Positions 6,903 through 21,395 of a stretch of 64,000 nt of DNA are shown here, piece after piece; position 1 is the stretch's first letter; the number at the start of each line of letters is the position of its first letter. The notes below the pieces were generated by a model. That model saw nothing but the letters and a program-made list of their open reading frames with translations, was not told where the DNA came from and did not search any database. Where the stretch lies: assembly GCA_030533445.1 (NCBI GenBank), contig JARPUW010000320.1, forward strand, positions 25,802 to 89,801. The letters run 5' to 3'. Both the position numbers and the translations under genes were made by a program. This DNA is from Cyprinodon diabolis. Lineage: Eukaryota; Chordata; Actinopteri; Cyprinodontiformes; Cyprinodontidae.

Positions 6903-9900
6903 TTATAATTCTCCCGTATACCCAAAACTTCGGCACCTAACTAGTCCCGCACGGTTTGGCGGATCGGGCCCAAAGTTGGCACACGCGTCGGGACCAATGG
7001 GGTGATGTGTGCTTGTATAAAACTTTCTCATTAGTCCGAAGGTTTGCGAATTATTAGCGAAAACGTCGCAAAAAAATCCCATAGGAAATGAATGGGGAGA
7101 GGAAAAAAAAAGCATAAAAAACAGCACTTCACTGTGTCGGCATACATTCACCTAGAAAAACAGTTTGAAGCTCAGTTTGTAGATAAATCCTTCGTCTATT
7201 TAAAACTGAAGACGGTATGTTGATAACTGCTACGGTTTTTGTATAATCAGACCTCAAGCGCCACAAAGTTTTAGCAAAATCCAGCCTGCTAGAGTGGAGC
7301 AACTGAAAAGCTAGAGTGTGAGGCAGGCGTTTTTTAAACACAAAAAAACATTTTAAACTCGCCCTCACGGCCACATATTTATAGCTAGAGTCACCATTTT
7401 TGGTCAGTTTGTAGACTGAAATCTCTGGACCCACACAATATCTTCGGAATTACGGTAGGATTAATACTTTTCCTTAAAAACCCTCCAGACCGACCTAAAG
7501 TCGATGAAAATCAGAGCCGTTTTTCATTGGTTTTGGAGCAGAAGAGGGGAGAAAAACGAATCAGACTATGTGTTTTAAACTCGTCATAAATATTTTTCTG
7601 AATGACACACATACACCAAAGTTGGCATAGTTGGAGTCGAAGGATGACTGACGCTCACGGTGAAAAAATTTTTTGAATAACTCATACGGTTTTTGCTCAG
7701 CAGTCGTTTGTTCGGAGGACATTTTAAGCACCTGAAAGCTGAGTGACAGTGACCTGCTGCAGCTAGCTCAATTAGAAGCTTAGGTGTGATGAAACGTTTT
7801 TTCTTTTTCTTTCTCTTCCCATTCAGTTTGTAGATGACCTACAGCCATGAAAGTTACTCCAATCGAAGACAAGATATAGCTGTCGCTTAGATAAAAAGAA
7901 TTTTTCAGATACCTTTTACGGTTTTTACTCAGCAGTCGTTTGTTCGGAGGGGTGCTTTAGCAGCTAAAAGGTGAGTGAGAGTGAGGTCCTGCAGTTAAAA
8001 GAAAGGGAGGAGCAGGTGGGCCAACCATTTTGTTTGTGCTTCGTTTTGGGTTGTGAAAGACCTACAGACATGAAGGTTACCCCAGTCTGAGACAAAGGAT
8101 AGATGTTGCTTTCACTGAAAGAATTTTTCAGATATCTTTTACGGTTTTTGCTCAGCAGTCGTTTGTTCGGAGGGTAAGCACCTGGAAGCTAGCTGACAGT
8201 TAGCTTCTGCAGCAGCCTGCTAGAGTGCAGCTGCTGAAATCTTAGTGTGAGGCGGCCATTTTTTTCAGATCAAACATCTTATTCTCGCCCTCACGGCCAC
8301 ATATTTGGAGCTACAGTCACCATTTTTGGTCAGTTTGTAGACTGAAACCTCTGGACTCACACAATGTCTTCGGAATTACGGTAGGATTAATACTTTTCCT
8401 TAAAAACCCTCCAGACCAACCTAAAGTCGATGAGAGTTTCAGCCTTTCTCTATTCTTTTTGAGCTGAAGATGGGAGAGAAACGAATCAGACTATGTGTTT
8501 TCAACTCGTCATAAATATTTTTCTGAATGACACACATACACCAAAGTTGGTATAGTTGGAGTCGAAGGATTGCTGATGCTCATGGTGAAAATGTTTTTTG
8601 AATAACTCATACGGTTTTTGATCAGTAGTCGTTTGTTCGGTGCCGTTCTTCCCATACAAAAAAGCCTGGGAAGAAGAAACCAATAGTGAGTGCAGCTGTT
8701 GTCTGTGTCAGTGAGAGGCTCGTTAAGCGTTGTCAAGGTTACCAAGCTTCAAACAGATTTTACCTCTGCTGTTTTAAACAGCACATATTAATCTAATGGA
8801 GGGTGAAAGGACTGATTTAACATTGGGAAATGGATACTATATGACTGCTGTCCATGACACTTCCCTTGCCACTCAGCACTGATAGACTTTCAAAATAAGA
8901 CTCCAGGGACCCTACAAAATAAAAGCCTCTATATTTTTTACATATATTTATTGCCCTATATGGCTCAACATTATGACCCAAACTCAACCCCGTTTTAGAG
9001 AATAGACTCTAGGAGACTGTTTAAAACACACCCTATAGCAAATTTCAAAATAAAAGCTTCCCATTTCCGCTTCATCTACTGCCCTAATAACATGGAAAAA
9101 GAGTGATTTAACGATTGGAAAGTAATCAACTATCATTGACGGGTCTGAACATTTTCTATAAACACAACTCTGTTGGACTTTCAAAATAAGACTCCAGCGA
9201 CCCTACAAAATAAAAGCCTCTAGATTATACTAATGCATTAATTGATGCAAATGGCTCAACATTATGACCCAAACTCTTCCAGGTTGTTTTTATTAGACTC
9301 TAGTGACCTTTTCAAAACACACCCCAGAGCAAATTTCACAATAAAAGTCTCCCATTTACTCTGTAATAAAGCAACTATTCACCTAATAACATGGAAAACC
9401 AGTGATTTAACATTTGGAAATGGATTCTATATCACTGCTGGGCGTGACCCATCTTTTGATGCACATTCATGATAGACTTTCAAAATAAGACTACAAGGAC
9501 TCTACAGAATAAAAGCCTCTTCCTTATACACACTCATACATTCTGGCATATTGCTCATTGCCATTGGTGATTTCATCACTGCAATGGCTCTTAGAAGGAG
9601 GGCGGAGCCCGCCAATGGTAACAGGCGGGCGGAGCCCGCCAAAGGTGATTACATCACTGCAATGGCTCTTAGCAGGCGGGCGGAGCCCGCCATTGGTGAT
9701 TTCATCACTGCAATGGCTCTTAGAAGGCGGGCAGAGCCCGCCATTGGTGATTTTTTTCTTCACTGAGATGGCTCCTAGCAGGCGGGCGAAGCCCGCCAAC
9801 TGGGCTTTACCCACTGTGTTTCAATATGGACAACCCATATTACCCTTGTGCATCATACGCTGTGCACGTCTATTTCCCAGATGTCAGCACAAGTGGCACA

Positions 9901-10071
9901 CAGCTCTCTTTGCCCATGAACTTGCCCTCTTTCCTTCCCTCAGCAGCCCTCAAAGGCGTAAGCAGTTGGTCTGGGGAGCCCCGACGTCACTTGCCAGGGC
10001 CGTATTGGCCCGGTTCCCCAGACGGGCAGTAGGTGGCCCCCCTCAAAATTTCTTTAGAAATTTTCTAGTTA
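6903..10071. repeat. Unit U3 (class C2), 3169 bp
   Basis: Class C2: AATCGAAG, TTAAAAGAAAG and TTCAGATC as in C1, but ATTCAGTTTG and CAGAGCCGT; shared with U8. Starts with a private CGGCACCTAAC. GC block 9562-9797; the first hairpin has a damaged left arm (GGAGGGC). CTCF-like core 10026-10037. No minisatellite. Confidence 0.92.
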
Positions 10072-12730
10072 TTATAATTCTCCCGTATACCCAAAACTTC
10101 GGCGCGTAACTAGTCCCGCATGGTTTGGCGGATCGGGCCCAAAGTTGGCACACGCGTCGGGACCAATGGGGTGATGTGTGCTTGTATAAAACTTTCTCAT
10201 TAGTCCGAAGGTTTGCGAATTATTAGCGAAAACGTCGCAAAAAAATCCCATAGGAAATGAATGGGGAGAGGAAAAAAAAAGCATAAAAAACAGCACTTCA
10301 CTGTGTCGCCATACATTCACCTAGAAAAACAGTTTGAAGCTCAGTTTGTAGATAAATCCTTCGTCTATTTAAAACTGAAGACGGTATGTTGATAACTGCT
10401 ACGGTTTTTGTATAATCAGACCTCAAGCGCCACAAAGTTTTAGCAAAATCCAGCCTGCTAGAGTGGAGCAACTGAAAAGCTAGAGTGTGAGGCAGGCGTT
10501 TTTTAAACACAAAAAAACATTTTAAACTCGCCCTCACGGCCACATATTTATAGCTAGAGTCACCATTTTTGGTCAGTTTGTAGACTGAAATCTCTGGACC
10601 CACACAATATCTTCGGAATTACGGTAGGATTAATACTTTTCCTTAAAAACCCTCCAGACCGACCTAAAGTCGATGAAAATCAGAGCCGTTTTTCATTGGT
10701 TTTGGAGCAGAAGAGGGGAGAAAAACGAATCAGACTATGTGTTTTAAACTCGTCATAAATATTTTTCTGAATGACACACATACACCAAAGTTGGCATAGT
10801 TGGAGTCGAAGGATGACTGACGCTCACGGTGAAAAAATTTTTTGAATAACTCATACGGTTTTTGCTCAGCAGTCGTTTGTTCGGAGGACATTTTAAGCAC
10901 CTGAAAGCTGAGTGACAGTGACCTGCTGCAGCTAGCTCAATTAGAAGCTTAGGTGTGATGAAACGTTTTTTCTTTTTCTTTCTCTTCCCATTCAGTTTGT
11001 AGATGACCTACAGCCATGAAAGTTACTCCAATTGAAGACAAGATATAGCTGTCGCTTAGATAAAAAGAATTTTTCAGATACCTTTTACGGTTTTTACTCA
11101 GCAGTCGTTTGTTCGGAGGGGTGCTTTAGCAGCTAAAAGGTGAGTGAGAGTGAGGTCCTGCAGTTCAAACAAAGGGAGGAGCAGGTGGGCCAACCATTTT
11201 GTTTGTGCTTCGTTTTGGGTTGTGAAAGACCTACAGACATGAAGGTTACCCCAGTCTGAGACAAAGGATAGATGTTGCTTTCACTGAAAGAATTTTTCAG
11301 ATATCTTTTACGGTTTTTGCTCAGCAGTCGTTTGTTCGGAGGGTAAGCACCTGGAAGCTAGCTGACAGTTAGCTTCTGCAGCAGCCTGCTAGAGTGCAGC
11401 TGCTGAAATCTTAGTGTGAGGCGGCCATTTTTTTAAGATCAAACATCTTATTCTCGCCCTCACGGCCACATATTTGGAGCTACAGTCACCATTTTTGGTC
11501 AGTTTGTAGACTGAAACCTCTGGACTCACACAATGTCTTCGGAATTACGGTAGGATTAATACTTTTCCTTAAAAACCCTCCAGACCAACCTAAAGTCGAT
11601 GAGAGTTTCAGCCTTTCTCTATTCTTTTTGAGCTGAAGATGGGAGAGAAACGAATCAGACTATGTGTTTTCAACTCGTCATAAATATTTTTCTGAATGAC
11701 ACACATACACCAAAGTTGGTATAGTTGGAGTCGAAGGATTGCTGATGCTCATGGTGAAAATGTTTTTTGAATAACTCATACGGTTTTTGATCAGTAGTCG
11801 TTTGTTCGGTGCCGTTCTTCCCATACAAAAAAGCCTGGGAAGAAGAAACCAATAGTGAGTGCAGCTGTTGTCTGTGTCAGTGAGAGGCTCGTTAAGCGTT
11901 GTCAAGGTTACCAAGCTTCAAACAGATTTTACCTCTGCTGTTTTAAACAGCACATATTAATCTAATGGAGGGTGAAAGGACTGATTTAACATTGGGAAAT
12001 GGATACTATATGACTGCTGTCCATGACACTTCCCTTGCCACTCAGCACTGATAGACTTTCAAAATAAGACTCCAGGGACCCTACAAAATAAAAGCCTCTA
12101 TATTTTTTACATATATTTATTGCCCTATATGGCTCAACATTATGACCCAAACTCAACCCCGTTTTAGAGAATAGACTCTAGGAGACTGTTTAAAACACAC
12201 CCTATAGCAAATTTCAAAATAAAAGCCTCCCATTTCCGCTTCATCTACTGCCCTAATAACATGGAAAAAGAGTGATTTAACGATTGGAAAGTAATCAACT
12301 ATCATTGACGGGTCTGAACATTTTCTATAAACACAACTCTGTTGGACTTTCAAAATAAGACTCCAGGGACCCTACAAAATAAAAGCCTCTAGATTATAGT
12401 AATGCATTAATTGATGCAAATGGCTCAACATTATGACCCAAACTCTTCCAGGTTGTTTTTATTAGACTCTAGTGACCTTTTCAAAACACACCCCAGAGCA
12501 AATTTCACAATAAAAGTCTCCCATTTACTCTGTAATACAGCAACTATTCACCTAATAACATGGAAAACCAGTGATTTAACATTTGGAAATGGATTCTATA
12601 TCACTGCTGGGCGTGACCCATCTTTTGATGCACATTCATGATAGACTTTCAAAATAAGACTACAAGGACTCTACAGAATAAAAGCCTCTTCCTTATACAC
12701 ACTCATACATTCTGGCATATTGCTCATTGC

Positions 12731-12939
12731 CATTGGTGATTTCATCACTGCAATGGCTCTTAGAAGGCGGGCGGAGCCCGCCAAAGGTGATTACATCACT
12801 GCAATGGCTCTTAGCAGGCGGGCGGAGCCCGCCATTGGTGATTTCATCACTGCAATGGCTCTTAGAAGGCGGGCAGAGCCCGCCATTGGTGATTTTTTTC
12901 TTCACTGAGATGGCTCCTCGCAGGCGGGCGAAGCCCGCC
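12731..12939. repeat. GC hairpin block with one step deleted (U4)
   Basis: Four hairpins. The 27-bp step AATGGTAACA plus one hairpin is missing exactly, leaving an intact hairpin followed by AAAGGTGATTAC. A precise hairpin-to-hairpin deletion of this kind suggests replication slippage or single-strand annealing between identical stems. Confidence 0.88.
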
Positions 12940-13212
12940 AACTGGGCTTTACCCACTGTGTTTCAATATGGACAACCCATATTACCCTTGTGCATCATAC
13001 GCTGTGCACGTCTATTTCCCAGATTTCAGCACAAGTGGCACACAGCTCTCTTTACCCATGAACTTGCCCTCTTTCCTTCCCTCAGCAGCCCTCAAAGGCG
13101 TAAGCAGTTGGTCTGGGGAGCCCCGACGTCACTTGCCAGGGCCGTATTGGCCCGGTTCCCCAGACGGGCAGTAGGTGGCCCCCCTCAAAATTTCTTTAGA
13201 AATTTTCTAGTT

Positions 13213-13357
13213 GGGGGGCCACATGCCGAAGGCATGGCCCACCTACTACTATTGCACATATTTATTCCGCATATTATTATTATTGGGGGGCCACATGCCG
13301 AAGGCATGGCCCACCTACTACTATTGCACATATTTATTCCGCGTATTATTATTATTA
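13213..13357. repeat. Minisatellite, 2 copies (U4)
   Basis: Starts at 13213 and 13285. The 72-bp period comes from one more ATT than in U1. The first copy has CCGCATATT, a CpG transition. Confidence 0.92.
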
Positions 13358-16300
13358 TTATAATTCTCCCGTATACCCAAAACTTCGGCACGTAACTAGT
13401 CCCGCACGGTTTGGCGGATCGGGCCCAAAGTTGGCACACGCGTCGGGACCAATGGGGTGATGTGTGCTTGTATAAAACTTTCTCATTAGTCCGAAGGTTT
13501 GCGAATTATTAGCGAAAACGTCGCAAAAAAATCCCATAGGAAATGAATGGGGAGAGGAAAAAAAAAGCATAAAAAACAGCACTTCACTGTGTCGGCATAC
13601 ATTCACCTAGAAAAACAGTTTGAAGCTCAGTTTGTAGATAAATCCTTCCTCTATTTAAAACTGAAGACGGTATGTTGATAACTGCTACGGTTTTTGTATA
13701 ATCAGACCTCAAGCGCCACAAAGTTTTAGCAAAATCCAGCCTGCTAGAGTGGAGCAACTGAAAAGCTAGAGTGTGAGGCAGGCGTTTTTTAAACACAAAA
13801 AAACATTTTAAACTCGCCCTCACGGCCACATATTTATAGCTAGAGTCACCATTTTTGGTCAGTTTGTAGACTGAAATCTCTGGACCCACACAATATCTTC
13901 GGAATTACGGTAGGATTAATACTTTTCCTTAAAAACCCTCCAGACCGACCTAAAGTCGATGAAAATCAGAGCCGTTTTTCATTGGTTTTGGAGCAGAAGA
14001 GGGGAGAAAAACGAATCAGACTATGTGTTTTAAACTCGTCATAAATATTTTTCTGAATGACACACATACACCAAAGTTGGCATAGTTGGAGTCGAAGGAT
14101 GACTGACGCTCACGGTGAAAAAATTTTTTGAATAACTCATACGGTTTTTGCTCAGCAGTCGTTTGTTCGGAGGACATTTTAAGCAGCTGAAAGCTGGGGG
14201 AGAGTGTCCTGCTGCAGCTAGCTCAATTAGAAGATCAGGTGTGACAAAACGTTTTTTCTTTTTCTTTCTCTTCCCATTCAGGTTGTAGATGACCTACAGC
14301 CATGAAAGTTACTCCAATTGAAGACAAGATATAGCTGTCGCTTAGATAAAAATAATTTTTCAGATACCTTTTACGGTTTTTACTCAGCAGTCGTTTGTTC
14401 GGAGGGGTGCTTTAGCAGCTAAAAGGTGAGTGAGAGTGAGGTCCTGCAGTTCAAACAAAGGGAGGAGCAGGTGGGCCAACCATTTTGTTTGTGCTTCGTT
14501 TTGGGTTGTGAAAGACCTACAGACATGAAGGTTACCCCAGTCTGAGACAAAGGATAGATGTTGCTTTCACTGAAAGAATTTTTCAGATACCTTTTACGGT
14601 TTTTGCTCAGCAGTCGTTTGTTCGGAGGGTAAGCACCTGGAAGCTAGCTGACAGTTAGCTTCTGCAGCAGCCTGCTAGAGTGCAGCTGCTGAAATCTTAG
14701 TGTGAGGCGGCCATTTTTTTAAGATCAAACATCTTATTCTCGCCCTCACGGCCACATATTTGGAGCTACAGTCACCATTTTTGGTCAGTTTGTAGACTGA
14801 AACCTCTGGACTCACACAATGTCTTCGGAATTACGGTAGGATTAATACTTTTCCTTAAAAACCCTCCAGACCAACCTAAAGTCGATGAGAGTTTCAGCCT
14901 TTCTCTATTCTTTTTGAGCTGAAGATGGGAGAGAAACGAATCAGACTATGTGTTTTCAACTCGTCATAAATATTTTTCTGAATGACACACATACACCAAA
15001 GTTGGTATAGTTGGAGTCGAAGGATTGCTGATGCTCATGGTGAAAATGTTTTTTGAATAACTCATACGGTTTTTGATCAGTAGTCGTTTGTTCGGTGCCG
15101 TTCTTCCCATACAAAAAAGCCTGGGAAGAAGAAACCAATAGTGAGTGCAGCTGTTGTCTGTGTCAGTGAGAGGCTCGTTAAGCGTTGTCAAGGTTACCAA
15201 GCTTCAAACAGATTTTACCTCTGCTGTTTTAAACAGCACATATTAATCTAATGGAGGGTGAAAGGACTGATTTAACATTGGGAAATGGATACTATATGAC
15301 TGCTGTCCATGACACTTCCCTTGCCACTCAGCACTGATAGACTTTCAAAATAAGACTCCAGGGACCCTACAAAATAAAAGCCTCTATATTTTTTACATAT
15401 ATTTATTGCCCTATATGGCTCAACATTATGACCCAAACTCAACCCCGTTTTAGAGAATAGACTCTAGGAGACTGTTTAAAACACACCCTATAGCAAATTT
15501 CAAAATAAAAGCCTCCCATTTCCGCTTCATCTACTGCCCTAATAACATGGAAAAAGAGTGATTTAACGATTGGAAAGTAATCAACTATCATTGACGGGTC
15601 TGAACATTTTCTATAAACACAACTCTGTTGGACTTTCAAAATAAGACTCCAGGGACCCTACAAAATAAAAGCCTCTAGATTATACTAATGCATTCATTGA
15701 TGCAAATGGCTCAACATTATGACTCAAACTCTTCCAGGTTGTTTTTATTAGACTCTAGTGACCTTTTCAAAACACACCCCAGAGCAAATTTCACAATAAA
15801 AGTCTCCCATTTACTCTGTAATACAGCAACTATTCACCTAATAACATGGAAAACCAGTGATTTAACATTTGGAAATGGATTCTATATCACTGCTGGGCGT
15901 GACCCATCTTTTGATGCACATTCATGATAGACTTTCAAAATAAGACTACAAGGACTCTACAGAATAAAAGCCTCTTCCTTATACACACTCATACATTCTG
16001 GCATATTGCTCATTGCCATTGGTGATTTCATCACTGCAATGGCTCTTAGAAGGCGGGCGGAGCCCGCCAATGGTAATAGGCGGGCGGAGCCCGCCAAAGG
16101 TGATTACATCACTGCAATGGCTCTTAGCAGGCGGGCGGAGCCCGCCATTGGTGATTTCATCACTGCAATGGCTCTTAGAAGGCGGGCAGAGCCCGCCATT
16201 GGTGATTTTTTTCTTCACTGAGATGGCTCCTAGCAGGCGGGCGAAGCCCGCCAACTGGGCTTTACCCACTGTGTTTCAATATGGACAACCCATATTACCC

Positions 16301-16598
16301 TTGTGCATCATACGCTGTGCACGTCTATTTCCCAGATTTCAGCACAAGTGGCACACAGCTCTCTTTGCCCATGAACTTGCCCTCTTTCCTTCCCTCAGCA
16401 GCCCTCAAAGGCGTAAGCAGTTGGTCTGGGGAGCCCCGACGTCACTTGCCAGGGCCGTATTGGCCCGGTTCCCCAGACGGGCAGTAGGTGGCCCCCCTCA
16501 AAATTTCTTTAGAAATTTTCTAGTTGGGGGGCCACATGCCGAAGGCATGGCCCACCTACTACTATTGCACATATTTATTCCGCGTATTATTATTATTA
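13358..16598. repeat. Unit U5 (class D), 3241 bp
   Basis: Class D, shared only with U15: AAGCAGCTGAAAGCTGGGGG, GAAGATCAGGTGTGAC (near 14231) and AAAAATAATTTTTC. These sit together inside one 230-bp module, so that module comes from a distinct lineage. CGGCACGTAAC at the unit start. GC block 16017-16252, five hairpins. CTCF-like core 16481-16492. One minisatellite copy. Confidence 0.93.
16526..16598. repeat. Minisatellite, single copy (U5)
   Basis: One GGGGGGCCAC...CCGCGTATT element followed by the ATT run; same state as in U15, its 33-kb partner. Confidence 0.9.
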
Positions 16599-19500
16599 TT
16601 ATAATTCTCCCGTATACCCAAAACTTCGGCGCGTAACTAGTCCCGCACGGTTTGGCGGATCGGGCCCAAAGTTGGCACACGCGTCGGGACCAATGGGGTG
16701 ATGTGTGCTTGTATAAAACTTTCTCATTAGTCCGAAGGTTTGCGAATTATTAGCGAAAACGTCGCAAAAAAATCCCATAGGAAATGAATGGGGAGAGGAA
16801 AAAAAAAGCATAAAAAACAGCACTTCACTGTGTCGGCATACATTCACCTAGAAAAACAGTTTGAAGCTCAGTTTGTAGATAAATCCTTCGTCTATTTAAA
16901 ACTGAAGACGGTATGTTGATAACTGCTACGGTTTTTGTATAATCAGACCTCAAGCGCCACAAAGTTTTAGCAAAATCCAGCCTGCTAGAGTGGAGCAACT
17001 GAAAAGCTAGAGTGTGAGGCAGGCGTTTTTTAAACACAAAAAAACATTTTAAACTCGCCCTCACGGCCACATATTTATAGCTAGAGTCACCATTTTTGGT
17101 CAGTTTGTAGACTGAAATCTCTGGACCCACACAATATCTTCGGAATTACGGTAGGATTAATACTTTTCCTTAAAAACCCTCCAGACCGACCTAAAGTCGA
17201 TGAAAATCAGAGCCGTTTTTCATTGGTTTTGGAGCAGAAGAGGGGAGAAAAACGAATCCGACTATGTGTTTTAAACTCGTCATAAATATTTTTCTGAATG
17301 ACACACATACACCAAAGTTGGCATAGTTGGAGTCGAAGGATGTCTGACGCTCACGGTGAAAAAATTTTTTGAATAACTCATACGGTTTTTGCTCAGCAGT
17401 CGTTTGTTCGGAGGACATTTTAAGCACCTGAAAGCTGAGTGACAGTGACCTGCTGCAGCTAGCTCAATTAGAAGCTTAGGTGTGATGAAACGTTTTTTCT
17501 TTTTCTTTCTCTTCCCATTCAGTTTGTAGATGACCTACAGCCATGAAAGTTACTCCAATTGAAGACAAGATATAGCTGTCGCTTAGATAAAAAGAATTTT
17601 TCAGACAACTTTTATGGTTTTTACTCAGCAGTCGTTTGTTCGGAGGGGTGCTTTAGCAGCTAAAAGGTGAGTGAGAGTGAGGTCCTGCAGTTCAAACAAA
17701 GGGAGGAGCAGGTGGGCCAACCATTTTGTTTGTGCTTCGTTTTGGGTTGTGAAAGACCTACAGACATGAAGGTTACCCCAGTCTGAGACAAAGGATAGAT
17801 GTTGCTTTCACTGAAAGAATTTTTCAGATATCTTTTACGGTTTTTGCTCAGCAGTCGTTTGTTCGGAGGGTAAGCACCTGGAAGCTAGCTGACAGTTAGC
17901 TTCTGCAGCAGCCTGCTAGAGTGCAGCTGCTGAAATCTTAGTGTGAGGCGGCCATTTTTTTAAGATCAAACATCTTATTCTCGCCCTCACGGCCACATAT
18001 TTGGAGCTACAGTCACCATTTTTGGTCAGTTTGTAGACTGAAACCTCTGGACTCACACAATGTCTTCGGAATTACGGTAGGATTAATACTTTTCCTTAAA
18101 AACCCTCCAGACCAACCTAAAGTCGATGAGTTTCAGCCTTTCTCCATTCTTTTTGAGCTGAAGATGGGAGAGAAACGAATCAGACTATGTGTTTTCAAGT
18201 CGTCATAAATATTGTTCTGAATGACACACATACACCAAAGTTGGTATACTTGGAGTCGAAGGATTGCTGATGCTCATGGTGAAAATGTTTTTTGAATAAC
18301 TCATACGGTTTTTGATCAGTAGTCGTTTGTTTTCGTTGCCGTTCTTCCCATACAAAAAAGCCTGGGAAGAAGAAACCAATAGTGAGTGCAGCTGTTGTCT
18401 GTGTCAGTGAGAGGCTCGTTAAGCGTTGTCAAGGTTACCAAGCTTCAAACAGATTTTACCTCTGCTGTTTTAAACAGCACATATTAATCTAATGGAGGGT
18501 GAAAGGACTGATTTAACATTGGGAAATGGATACTATATGACTGCTGTCCATGACACTTCCCTTGCCACTCAGCACTGATAGACTTTCAAAATAAGACTCC
18601 AGGGACCCTACAAAATAAAAGCCTCTATATTTTTTACATATATTTATTGCCCTATATGGCTCAATATTATGACCCAAACTCAACCCCGTTTTAGAGAATA
18701 GACTCTAGGAGACTGTTTAAAACACACCCTATAGCAAATTTCAAAATAAAAGCCTCCCATTTCCGCTTCATCTACTGCCCTAATAACATGGAAAAAGAGT
18801 GATTTAACGATTGGAAAGTAATCAACTATCATTGACGGGTCTGAACATTTTCTATAAACACAACTCTGTTGGACTTTCAAAATAAGACTCCAGCGACCCT
18901 ACAAAATAAAAGCCTCTAGATTATACTAATGCATTAATTGATGCAAATGGCTCAACATTATGACCCAAACTCTTCCAGGTTGTTTTTATTAGACTCTAGT
19001 GACCTTTTCAAAACACACCCAGAGCAAATTTCACAATAAAAGTCTCCCATTTACTCTGTAATACAGCAACTATTCACCTAATAACATGGAAAACCAGTGA
19101 TTTAACATTTGGAAATTGATTCTATATAACTGCTGGGCATGACCCATCTTTAGATGCACTTCCATGATAGACTTTCAAAATAAGACTCCAGGGACTCTAC
19201 AGAATAAAAGCCTCTTCCTTATACACACTCATACATTCTGGCATATTGCTCATTGCCATTTGTAATTTCATCACTGCAATGGCTCTTAGAAGGCGGGCGG
19301 AGCCCGCCATTGGTGATTTCATCACTGCAATGGCTCTTAGAAGGCGGGCAGAGCCCGCCATTGGTGATTTTTTTCTTCACTGAGATGGCTCCTAGCAGGC
19401 GGGCGAAGCCCGCCAACTGGGCTTTACCCACTGTGTTTCAATATGGACAACCCATATTACCCTTGTGCATCATACGCTGTGCACGTCTATTTCCCAGATG

Positions 19501-19688
19501 TCAGCACAAGTGGCACACAGCTCTCTTTGCCCATGAACTTGCCCTCTTTCCTTCCCTCAGCAGCCCTCAAAGGCGTAAGCAGTTGGTCTGGGGAGCCCCG
19601 ACGTCACTTGCCAGGGCCGTATTGGCCCGGTTCCCAAGACGGGCAGTAGGTGGCCCCCCTCAAAATTTCTTTAGAAATTTTCTAGTTA
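16599..19688. repeat. Unit U6 (class B), 3090 bp, shortest unit
   Basis: Class B: AATCCGA, GTCGATGAGTTTCAG (3-bp deletion) and TTTCGTTGCC at 18331-18340, shared with U11 and U16. GATGTCTGAC and AGACAACTTTTATGG (near 17604) are shared with U16 only. The last 291-bp-type subrepeat carries a divergent patch near 19115-19190, also only in U16. GC block 19257-19414 has just three hairpins, which accounts for the short length. CTCF-like core 19643-19654. No minisatellite. Confidence 0.94.
19257..19414. repeat. Contracted GC hairpin block, three hairpins (U6)
   Basis: Loops GGA, AGA and GAA remain; the two middle GGA hairpins are gone, and the block opens with CATTTGTAATTTC rather than CATTGGTGATTTC. 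The same contracted form is in U16. Confidence 0.9.
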
Positions 19689-21395
19689 TTATAATTCTCC
19701 CGTATACCCAAAACTTCGGCGCGTAACTAGTCCCGCACGGTTTGGCGGATCGGGCCCAAAGTTGGCACACGCGTCGGGACCAATGGGGTGATGTGTGCTT
19801 GTATAAAACTTTCTCATTAGTCCGAAGGTTTGCGAATTATTAGCGAAAACGTCGCAAAAAAATCCCATAGGAAATGAATGGGGAGAGGAAAAAAAAAGCA
19901 GAAAAAACAGCACTTCACTGTGTTGCCATACATTCACCTAGAAAAACAGTTTGAAGCTCAGTTTGTAGATAAATCCTTCGTCTATTTAAAACTGAAGACG
20001 GTATGTTGATAACTGCTACGGTTTTTGTATAATCAGACCTCAAGCGCCACAAAGTTTTAGCAAAATCCAGCCTGCTAGAGTGGAGCAACTGAAAAGCTAG
20101 AGTGTGAGGCAGGCGTTTTTTAAACACAAAAAAACATTTTAAACTCGCCCTCACGGCCACATATTTATAGCTAGAGTCACCATTTTTGGTCAGTTTGTAG
20201 ACTGAAATCTCTGGACCCACACAATATCTTCGGAATTACGGTAGGATTAATACTTTTCCTTAAAAACCCTCCAGACCGACCTAAAGTCGATGAAAATCAG
20301 AGCCGTTTTTCATTGGTTTTGGAGCAGAGGAGGGGAGAAAAACGAATCCGACTATGTGTTTTAAACTCGTCATAAATATTTTTCTGAATGACACACATAC
20401 ACCAAAGTTGGCATAGTTGGAGTCGAAGGATGACTGACGCTCACGGTGAAAAAATTTTTTGAATAACTCATACGGTTTTTGCTCAGCAGTCGTTTGTTCG
20501 GAGGACATTTTAAGCACCTGAAAGCTGAGTGACAGTGACCTGCTGCAGCTAGCTCAATTAGAAGCTTAGGTGTGATGAAACGTTTTTTCTTTTTCTTTCT
20601 CTTCCCATTCAGTTTGTAGATGACCTACAGCCATGAAAGTTACTCCAATTGAAGACAAGATATAGCTGTCGCTTAGATAAAAAGAATTTTTCAGATACCT
20701 TTTACGGTTTTTACTCAGCAGTCGTTTGTTCGGAGGGGTGCTTTAGCAGCTAAAAGGTGAGTGAGAGTGAGGTCCTGCAGTTCAAACAAAGGGAGGAGCA
20801 GGTGGGCCAACCATTTTGTTTGTGCTTCGTTTTGGGTTGTGAAAGACCTACAGACATGAAGGTTACCCCAGTCTGAGACAAAGGATAGATGTTGCTTTCA
20901 CTGAAAGAATTTTTCAGATATCTTTTACGGTTTTTGCTCAGCAGTCGTTTGTTCGGAGGGTAAGCACCTGGAAGCTAGCTGACAGTTAGCTTCTGCAGCA
21001 GCCTGCTAGAGTGCAGCTGCTGAAATCTTAGTGTGAGGCGGCCATTTTTTAAGATCAAACATCTTATTCTCGCCCTCACGGCCACATATTTGGAGCTACA
21101 GTCACCATTTTTGGTCAGTTTGTAGACTGAAACCTCTGGACTCACACAATGTCTTCGGAATTACGGTAGGATTAATACTTTGCCTTAAAAACCCTCCAGA
21201 CCAACCTAAAGTGGATGAGAGTTTCAGCCTTTCTCCATTCTTTTTGAGCTGAAGATGGGAGAAAAACGAATCAGACTATGTGTTTTCAACTCGTCATAAA
21301 TATTGTTCTGAATGACACACATACACCAAAGTTGGTATAGTTGGAGTCGAAGGATTGCTGATGCTCATGGTGAAAACGTTTTTTAAATAACTCCT

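Larger units (their letters stand above)
10072..13357. repeat. Unit U4 (class E), 3286 bp
   Basis: Class E in its first half, with GTCGCCATAC near 10308, but TATAGTAATG near 12397 as in class A, so it is a mosaic. A CpG transition lies at 10121 (ACGG to ATGG). The GC block 12731-12939 lacks one 27-bp hairpin-plus-spacer step. CTCF-like core 13168-13179. Two minisatellite copies. Confidence 0.92.
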